Source of the DNA: Ochromonadaceae sp. CCMP2298 | Lineage: Eukaryota > Sar > Synurophyceae > Ochromonadales > Ochromonadaceae | Assembly: GCA_026770595.1 (NCBI GenBank) | Contig: MU633637.1 | Span: forward strand, 20,013-33,803 | Direction: 5' to 3' | Length of the DNA stretch: 13,791 nucleotides | Shown here: piece after piece, positions 1 to 9,000 of the stretch | How positions within the stretch are numbered: the first letter of the stretch is position 1 | How the letters are laid out: each line of letters begins with the position of its first letter | Notes under the pieces: model-generated | Told to the model about the DNA's origin: nothing | Database searches by the model: none | What the model saw: the letters and a program-made list of their open reading frames with translations, nothing else | Position numbers and translations under genes: made by a program

Positions 1-3000
1 TTGGGTTCTTTGTGCAGGGGGTTGTTGCACAGATCGATCGTCTTGGCCTGAGGGGGTATAGGGGAATAGGGGTAAGGGGGGGTATAGGAGGTAGGGGGTA
101 GGGGGTAGGGGGTAGGGGTGGTATGGGTATAGGGGTGTAGGGATAGGGTGTAGGCGGTTAAGGGGGGGTGGTGAGAGATTAAGCGGGAGGGTAAAAGGGA
201 CGGGTACAGGGTACAGGGGCATAAGGGGTATAAGGGGGTGTAGGGTTGAGGGGGTGCTTACGCTGCTCTTGGATGCATCGGAGCACCAGCTCTCGCACCA
301 CAGCCACTCCTGCGGCAGGCTGAATATAGGCACCTATTGTATGTATGAGTGTATAGTGATAGTGGGGATGAAATATATATAGTGGTGAGTGTATGAGTGT
401 ATATATGGTGAGGTATGTGTGTCAATTTTTTTTTATAAATGCATTTTAATGTTTTTTTTTTACAAAACAAAGATACATATATTTACATATATAAATACAA
501 CTTGTCAAAAAATATATAGATACATATACACATTTATACACACTGGTACCTGGTGCTGTGCGTAGTTGGGCAGATCTTGGTCTAGGTTGGCGAGGGAGTT
601 GGGGTCTCTCGACAGTTGGTCGTACACAGCCCTGGGGGTGATAGTGGTAGTAGTTGTAGTGTTAATATATATAGTGTTAAAATTTGCATAGTGTAGATAG
701 TATAAGAGAGATTTGTATTATAATATGTATAGATATGTATAGGGTAGATAGCATTATATATATATATATATAAAGCATTATGATACGATATATGTTATGA
801 TAAACAAAGTGTTAATATGTAGTGTTAATATGTTGCTATTATACCTGAGTGTGTCCCCAACTGCGTGTCTTCTGAAGTTCTGCAGGTCCACCACGTACAA
901 TGCGGAGATGTGGTAGGGCCGGCCGCGCAGGTGGTCCTTCCAGTAGCCCTTCGGTGTTGGGAGGGTGAAAGGGGGTAAAAGGGGGTGAAAGGGGGTGTTA
1001 ACATGTATAATGTATAGTGTTACTTATGGTAAAAGTGGTAGTGGTGTTATGATATATGAAATATAGTTTGCGATTAAAATATAATCGGATACTATATAAT
1101 CGGATTCTAAATTATGTAAGGTACCTGTTGCCAGAACTGGAAGCCCAGCGTCTCCTTACGGGAGGTGCAGAAGGGCACGTAGCCGTAGGGGCGGCCCTGC
1201 AGGTCAGTGTCCCACAGCTCAGCGAGGTCAGCCCTCACCACCTGGTCCGCGTCCACATAGATCACCTAGAGGGTTTAATTCACATTAGAGTGTATAAGGA
1301 GCGGGTTTAATTCAGATGATTTTGATCTGTAGGGTTTAATAAATTAGATCACCTTCTTTACGTTAAGGGGGAACAGCACATCCAGGAACAGGATCTTATA
1401 TCCCCAGATTATGCGCTGTTGCTCTATGTATATGTGGTATAAGTATGTGTTGGGAATTAAAGGGAATTGAATTCGGGTAAAAGAAGATTTGTTAGAATGC
1501 AATGTTCCATACGATTGAGAGTGGGGCATGAATTTAATTGGATCTTAATGCAGCTTACCTGTCTGCTGGGTCAGCCAGTGCGGCCACTTGTACGTTACGT
1601 AGGCCACCTAAAAGACAAGAATGTGTGGGAGATCAAAGGAGGGGGGGGGGGGGTGGTACAAATAAGACAAATGTGCAATAAAAAGAGGGAAATACATACA
1701 ATATAAATCATATCCCCATATCCCCATCCACCTCATTTACCTCGAATCCATATTCCGCCGCCATCACAGCCGCGCTCTGCTTGAAACTGGGGGATAGATA
1801 ATTCTCGAACAGCCAGAACTTGACCTTGCGAGAACAGTGCCTGGTTGGTGGGAGAATGGTGTGTCGTGAGTAAATATACGTATACATGTACATATACATA
1901 TACTAATCGGATACCATGTAATCGGATACTACATACATGCAACCATACCTGGTGACACTGAGCATCATGATTCTCAAAAGTCTCTCGTACATGTGCCCCG
2001 TAGCGAGTGAGAACACGTGCACTGTGTCGTCGACCTCTGCCACCTGCCCCCCTGCTCCTGTTCTGAAGAGGGAGGAGAGAGAGCTCCAGAAGGAGCCCCC
2101 CTTCTTCTTACCCTGCATCTGCGCGGAAAGACCCCCCTTTCCTTTCACTGCCACGGACACGTCGGCACTAGAACCATCACCAGTATCGGCATCAGGCGCA
2201 GCCCCGCCCTGCTGCTCCTTCACCTTCTGCTGCTGCTGCTGCTCTATCTGCTCCTTTTCCCGCCGCAGCTCCTCAATCTCCTCCTCTGTCTCGCTCTCCA
2301 GCAGACTACGCATCTCCTGCCCAGGCCGCTTCTGCACGCTGAGTCTCCTCAGCTCGTCCTGATAACTACGCACCGCCACAGTCATACCACCCCCAGCATG
2401 CACTAATTCGTTCTGAACGGCATACATGCGGGAAGCGCGGCCAGGGGCTGTGTCGAGTGTATAGAGGCCGGGTAACGCTTGCAGCTGGAAATAACCCAGA
2501 TTCTAAAAGACAGTGTATGGGATAGAGTGGTGTTAAAGACAGTGGGAGTAAAGTGGGAGATAGTGAGTAAAGGGGGGAAAGTAAATATGTATTAAGCCCC
2601 TCTTTCTATGCTATAATGTTTATCAAACCCCCTCTCACCTGCATTACAAGTGTGTCGGACACAGGGGGGGGGCTACTACCCGTACCCCCAGATAGGGGGA
2701 TGAGGGGGGAGAGGGTCAGCTGGAGGCCGTTGGGGGGCGGGCCCACTGCCCCTGAGGCGCCCTGTCCCTGTCCCTGTGTTTAAATTATAGCATAGAAATA
2801 GGGGGTTAAATACACATCATAGTATAGGAGGGGGGTTAATACACTTTTATAGTAGAGAAGGAGGGGGATGGGATGAGGGGGTTACACATTATAGTATAGA
2901 AAGGAAGGGTTTAATACACATTATATACCTGTGCCTGTGATTCAAAGCATTGTCCTGCCACCAGCAGTGTCTTGAGTTTGTAGGATACGGCAGTGGTTTC

Positions 3001-6000
3001 GTCATTCCCAGAGTCCCCGCAGGCTGTTTTGGAACAACGAAGATTGTCGATGTCCTGTGTGTGTTGGTGGCGGGGAGATGGGGGGAGGGGTGGTGGGCGA
3101 GGTAGGGGAGGGGATAGGGCGAGTTAGAGAACAGTAGTACTAGCACACGGCACCTGCACCCATTACAAACACAGTACATAGTACACAGAAAACCCACACC
3201 ACCAACAGCAAAAATCTCATAAAACCCACGTACCTGCACAGCTGCAAGGGCCTGCACGTTCCAGGGCTCGGGCACGTCCATGCGCAGGGTTAGGGTGTGC
3301 TGCCTCGGCAGACCGTGGAAAACACCAGAACCCCCATGTCCCTGTCCCATAACCCCCTGTTCCTGCCCCTCCTCCTGCCCCCCCCGCTCCTGCCCCATAC
3401 CCCCCTCTCCCTGCTCCTGTTCCCCTTCACCCTGCCCCTGTCCCCCCTGTGACTGGGTATCAGTCGAGACGAATCGATAGAAATTCTGCAGTGGGAACTC
3501 GGACAGGTCCATCCGAGGCACCAGCAAGAGGGTCTGGGGAATGCCAAAAAAAGAGAAGAGGATCGAAGGAAAAACAAAAAAAAGAAAAAAGACGGATTAG
3601 AAAAATAAGTGATATACATCACATTGGTATGCAGTATAGATATTATGACATACCTGCGGGTACCCCATGTCGTGCAGCAGCCCCACCAAAGCAGCCGCCC
3701 TCTGTCCTGCCCTAGACAATGGGTCTACCAGATACACGATTTGCAGTGGAAACGCACCCTCTGCCCCCACTCCTGCTCCAGCCAGTTGGTATCGTATAGC
3801 ATCCAGAGGGTCCTCCCGCACACCGCCCTCCCCCTCTGTTTGTAGAGCCTGTAATACCGTGTCCACAGCGCCTTGCACGTCGTACCTAACAGTCAGAAGA
3901 AAAAAATGATCAGGAACATATGTATTAGTCAAGAGCATCTTATATTAGTCAGGAACATCATCATTTAAATAGGAACATCATGAATATTAGTCAGGCACAT
4001 TATTTGTTAGTGAGGAACAATACAGATATTAGTCAGGAACATTCATATTAGTCAGCAACATCATGTACCTGTGCTGGGATGCCCCCTGCTGTCCGAGGAA
4101 GGAGGATAGCTGCAGCAGCAGGGAGGAGCGAGAGTGGTGTGCTGCCCATAGAGTAGTGTATGCGTCGTGTGTATCTGTGTCTGCACCCACACCTACACCT
4201 ACACCTGCACCTGCCTCCACCTCCACCTCCACCTCTAAATCCGGGGGGTTCAGCAGGCGCAGCAGCGGCTTGGTGACTCTCCCATACTCCAGTGAAGCCA
4301 GTAAGGATAAATCCCCAGCCAGCAGCAAATCTCCCGTAACCTCTGTCTCTGCCTGGGCCACTGCCACTGTCACTGCTGAACCTTCCCCATCTATCTCTAC
4401 TGCTGCTGCTGCTGCTCCTGGTTCTGGTATGGGCACCCTCAGCATGCGACCGTTATGCACGACAAGGATGGCGTTCCCAGATTCCCCAAAGACTTCTCCG
4501 GCCAGCCTGTCAATCTTTCTTAGCAGCGCTAGCTTATCCCCGTCCCCCCTTCCCCCTCCATCCCCCTCAACCCACACAGCTAGCAGCTCCCTGCCCCTCA
4601 GGGCCCCCTCCCCCTGTAGGGGGTTCTCTGCTGGTGCTAGGGCCGCGGTCGCAATGTGCAGCAGTGTCTGCGGGGAGGGGGAGGAGGGGGAGGGGCTCTG
4701 TGCCAAACCAGCATACACCTGCTGCATGACCTGAGCACACACGAGCCCGCAGTTGCGCAGCCCGCCTTCTGCCCCCACCTCTGTGAGCTCCTCCGACAGT
4801 GCCGCCTGTAGTCCCATCAGCAGCTCAACAACCGCCTCGGTGTCAGTACTAGCACCAGCACCAGTAGCAGTACCAGAGGGTGTGGGCGGGCGTAGCAGGA
4901 TGGCCACTCTCTGGTAGCTAACATCAACAGCAGCACCAGTACCTTTCCCCTCCCCGCCCTCGGCCCCGCCCTCTACCCCTTCTGCCCTCTCCCCGCCTGC
5001 TGCCTTGGCCATATCAACATTCCACTGCAGAGCCACAGCCGCCGCAGCAAACCCCTCTGCAGTCATAGGTACACTTAATAGGGTGGTGCTGGAGGCGGTA
5101 AAGGGGGTGGGAGAGCCATGCCTAAGAGAGATTAAGTGTGTGTGTGTGGGGGGGGGGGGAGGGGGGGGACGGATTTAATACACATTCGTTGATGGGTGTA
5201 AAATACAAATTTATGGTATAGGAGGGGTACAAATGTGTGACGTGCGATAGTTCACCTATGGGTGTGGGCGGTTGGGGGCAGTGCGGCGTCACAGAAGAGG
5301 GCTAATGAGTTAACGGTCTGCAGCAAGAGTCCTGCCGCATCTGTGTCCATGGCTGCATAAAGGGGGGCCTCGTCGAGCATCTTGTTGTATCTTGAGTAGG
5401 CGCCGCTGTCTGCCAGAATGACAGCAAACAGCGACTTAGTCTTGTCCGTTATGACCTTATATATGTATGGGTAATATTATGATATGTGTATTTTGAGGGT
5501 TATGATATTGGATGAGAATATGATTGTATGGGTGCAATTAATGAGTTAGTATATATTTGCAAGGTTATATTGTGGATGAGGGTTTTGAGGATAGGATTAT
5601 GATTTATATTGTTATATATATTTGGAGGGTTATACCTTATCGCGATACAGCTGCGCCACGTGCGCCTGCTCCCTGCCCAGCATCTGCATCATCCCTTGTC
5701 CCCCCATCTGCATACCCGCCCCCACTACACCATTCAGAGAGAATGAGTTTAGAGGTAATCCTCTTGCTCTCATATAAGCCTTGCAGCTGCGTACGAACTC
5801 TCCCCCACCGCCCCCCCCCAGCGCAAGCGACACCTGGTCGGCAGCAGGAAAATCGGAGGGGTTTGATTCCACCATTTGAATAAAGATTTCAAGCACTAGA
5901 GCACGGCTGTCCCCCCCTCCGCCCCCCCCGCCCCCCCCCACTAGCCCCCCCTCAAGCACGGCGCTGGCCACGCTGAATGCGAACATGTAGGCGGTATCAG

Positions 6001-9000
6001 GGGAGGAGCCGCGGAGGTGTGCGAACAGCCGACAGAAATCCTCTGCACCCTGCGTGTGGTGTTAGTGTAGAAGGCAATGTGTGTAAGTTAAGATGGTGTG
6101 TTGTGGTGTGATGTGTAGGGTAGTGTGTGTAAATAAGGATGGTGTCTAATGATCACTGTCACGTGATAGATAGTGGAATACTATCATAATGAATGTACCG
6201 CCATAGCGCGTCATACCTGGTCACCGTTGATACTACTGCAGGGGAAGACGACCCCGAAGCGCACGGGGTATTGTTGCTGCTGCATCATGTACAGCTGCAT
6301 GAGCAGGTTGGCGCCCTCTTCTGATAGGGGGTCAGCTACTATCACTAAGGTGTAGAGGTTGCGGGCGATGGGCTTTATAGGTAGATAAGAGATATAGATA
6401 AGAGAGATAGATAAGAGGTTCAGAGGGTAAGAGGGATTCATAGATAAATAAATAAGAAAGAAAGAGGGATACACAGATATGAGGAAAAGAGGGATAAACA
6501 CATAATCGCACACGTATAGAGAGGAATAAACACTTATAAAGAGGGATAAATAAGCATACCTGTATGGACCAGGAGGGCATGAGTAGCTGTCGCAGAGAGC
6601 GGGGCAGCTGCCGGTACTGCGGATCGCGTTCCAGGTTGTTCAGGAAGCAGACAACGTTCTTTCCCCCCTTGGACACATCGATGCGCACCTGCTCCCCCCC
6701 GTCTTGGAGTGTCTTGGCCAGATCAAGCACACTCTGCACTTGCACTCCCTAAATAATAGGGATAAGAGGTATAATACATATTAAACATAATACATAATAC
6801 ATATTACATAACAATAATAAATAATAATAAATAGTAATAATGAATAATAAATAATAAATAATAATAAATAATAATTAAAATAAATAATAATAAATAATAA
6901 AAATAATAAACAGTAATAATAAATAATAAATAATAATAAATTATAAATAATAATAAATAATAATAAATAATAATCATGATAATAATAAACATAATATATA
7001 ATACATAGTAATCACCTGTATCCCTGTATGGGGGTGCAGGATGGCCTCGAGTCTGCCCGCGGTCCCGAGTTCGTCCCGCAGGTCCGCCATAAGGTCAAAC
7101 ACGTTGAACGTGGCGCCACCCAGGTCCACCCGGCGTCCGTTTATGTACCTTTATGTGGTGAATGAATATATATGTAGTTTTTGAATATAAGCGTAAACAT
7201 GTATTTTCATAATATATTTATAAATGAATATTTGTATATATGTATAGCATGAATAATTATAAAAGCATGAATTATATAGATATATAGTATTATACTATAT
7301 ACATACTTACAGGCTGTTGGTGGGTAGGTACTGCACACCTGCACTGTACCACGCCTGCACCTGACTGCGCACGCTTCCTGACACCTAATAGGTAGGAGTG
7401 GAGGTTTAATGGTACATGTGCGTATAGGCATAGGGGTAAATAATATAAGGATAGGGTTAAATATAGATAAACACGCACACGAATGTGTGCTTTCCATATT
7501 TCTGGGTTCTTTTTTTTCTATATATTTGCCTCACCTTATGAGCGGAGATGGCGGATGCTAGGCGGGGGAAGTTGTGCACCGTTTCCTGCAGCTGCTGCAC
7601 GGCACGCATAGCGCCACCTTTACACAGTACGTAATAAAATAAAATAATAAGTTTAGTTGAAATAAGATTAGTATAGTTATGATAAGATTAGTCATAATAA
7701 AGAGGGATAAACATACCTTCCATTGCGGACCGCACCAGCTGCAACGTCTGCAGACCCAAATCCTGCATTTTCCACAGTTTCATACCCCCTTCGCCCCCAC
7801 CCCCCAGCTGTTCCCGCAGCATGACGAGCTCGGGTCCCATTTGGGGTAGTAGCTGATAGAGGGTGGTGAAGTTCAGACCACGCACCTGTGGGATAAAGGG
7901 ATAATGAGGGATAAATAGAGGATTAAATAGATACGCGGACAAGCGGGTGAGGGTAAGAGAGACAAATACATAAATACAGGATAAGAGGGATAAACACACA
8001 AAAGCACACGCTTAAAGAGGGATAAATAGGTTAATAGATTAATAGATAAACACAAGTATGAGAAATAAATAGATAAACACAGCAGGGTTATAAACATAAT
8101 CACACACATATAAGTAAATATATAAGTAGGTACGTATATATAAATACCTCCTCTCCTCCGTCAGAGGATTTGAAAAAATCTGAGGCTACAGTGCCCTCCT
8201 TAGCCTCGCCTGCATTGTGCGTGTAATACATATTATCGTATAGGAGGAGGAGGTAAAATACACATAGGTATAGGAGGGGTGGTTTTATACACATTAGTAT
8301 AGGAGGAGTAAATACGCATTAATATAGGAGGGGCTTAAATACACATTAGTATAGGAGGGGGATACTCACCATTGTCGGTGTCGGTGTTTTTGCTGTCGTC
8401 TACGTTTTTATACTCCATGTTTTTGATGTCGAGGAAGACCCCGTAACCTCTTAGAGAGGCGGAGGGGGCGGTGATGGTGCTGGTGCTGGCGCTGGCGCTG
8501 CTGGAGGTTCTGGTGCGTTCGGGCAGTCGGTGTCTCATCTCATACCCCACCCCTACACCCCCCGCACCCCCCTCTACTGCCCTAGCCAGAGTCTGGTGTA
8601 GCGAGCAGAATGAGGGGGAGCCGAGCAGCCCGTACAGCACCAGCCTACCCCCCCACACACTGCCCGGGTAAACATGCTGCCAACTGTCCCTACCAACCCC
8701 CGCCGCCCCTGCCCCAGCGCCCGCCCCCGCGTCTACCCGTGTCCCTGCGCCCGCTCCTGCGCCCGCCCCTGCATCCAAATAGGCTGCAATATCTGCGGCA
8801 GAGCAGAGCACGACTCCATTGGCGACTACAAAGGCCTGGTCAGGATAGGGGTTTAAATACACATTCAGTGTAGAAATAGAGGGTTAAATACACACATACG
8901 CATAGAAATATAGGGTTAAACAGATGGTCACCTGGCTAGGGCTCCCGGCGCAGGGCCCCTCCCCCCCCTCTCCCTCTTCCTCTGCCTTTAGCGTCTCAAA

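Larger units (their letters stand above)
1..1840 (-). other. UGGT: UGGT exons 21-28: GT24 catalytic domain (incomplete at window edge)
   Basis: Residues 1574-1795 follow the GT24 family almost block for block: [54 protein letters not shown] (the D1652-A-D1654 motif that binds UDP-sugar and divalent metal), [38 protein letters not shown], and [17 protein letters not shown]. The last visible codons give [15 protein letters not shown]. The DxD and surrounding residues are intact, so the transferase is predicted to be active. Eight small exons (47-141 bases) encode this part, an unusually fine division. The final few dozen residues are off the left edge. Confidence 0.95.
5256..7617 (-). other. 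UGGT: UGGT exons 8-14: middle thioredoxin-like domains
   Basis: This covers about residues 358-773. Recognisable family blocks are [29 protein letters not shown] (equivalent to the family's 'LFINGxxxDL') followed by a [11 protein letters not shown] helix; [16 protein letters not shown] with LRQLLMPSW; and [19 protein letters not shown] with YPVRFGVVF. Exon 13 (6049-5636) has two poly-Gly runs, one of nine and one of six Gly, followed by [15 protein letters not shown], which corresponds to the 'LPVVLFNG' block. Similarity is patchy after that through exon 14. Junctions at 5456, 6373, 7149 and 7618 use AAG rather than CAG/TAG acceptors; frame and homology support them. Confidence 0.83.

Noticed and set aside
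262-319. Shorter version of UGGT exon 27 starting after TTCAG (320)
   Set aside because: The upstream acceptor at 334 restores the conserved [10 protein letters not shown] in phase with the previous exon; the shorter form would break the frame or drop conserved residues.
4063-4734. Long plus-strand open frame opposite exon 15
   Set aside because: It is antisense to a GC-rich exon with strong homology on the minus strand; its Ser/Pro/Thr-rich content mirrors the Gly/Ala/Glu codons of UGGT.
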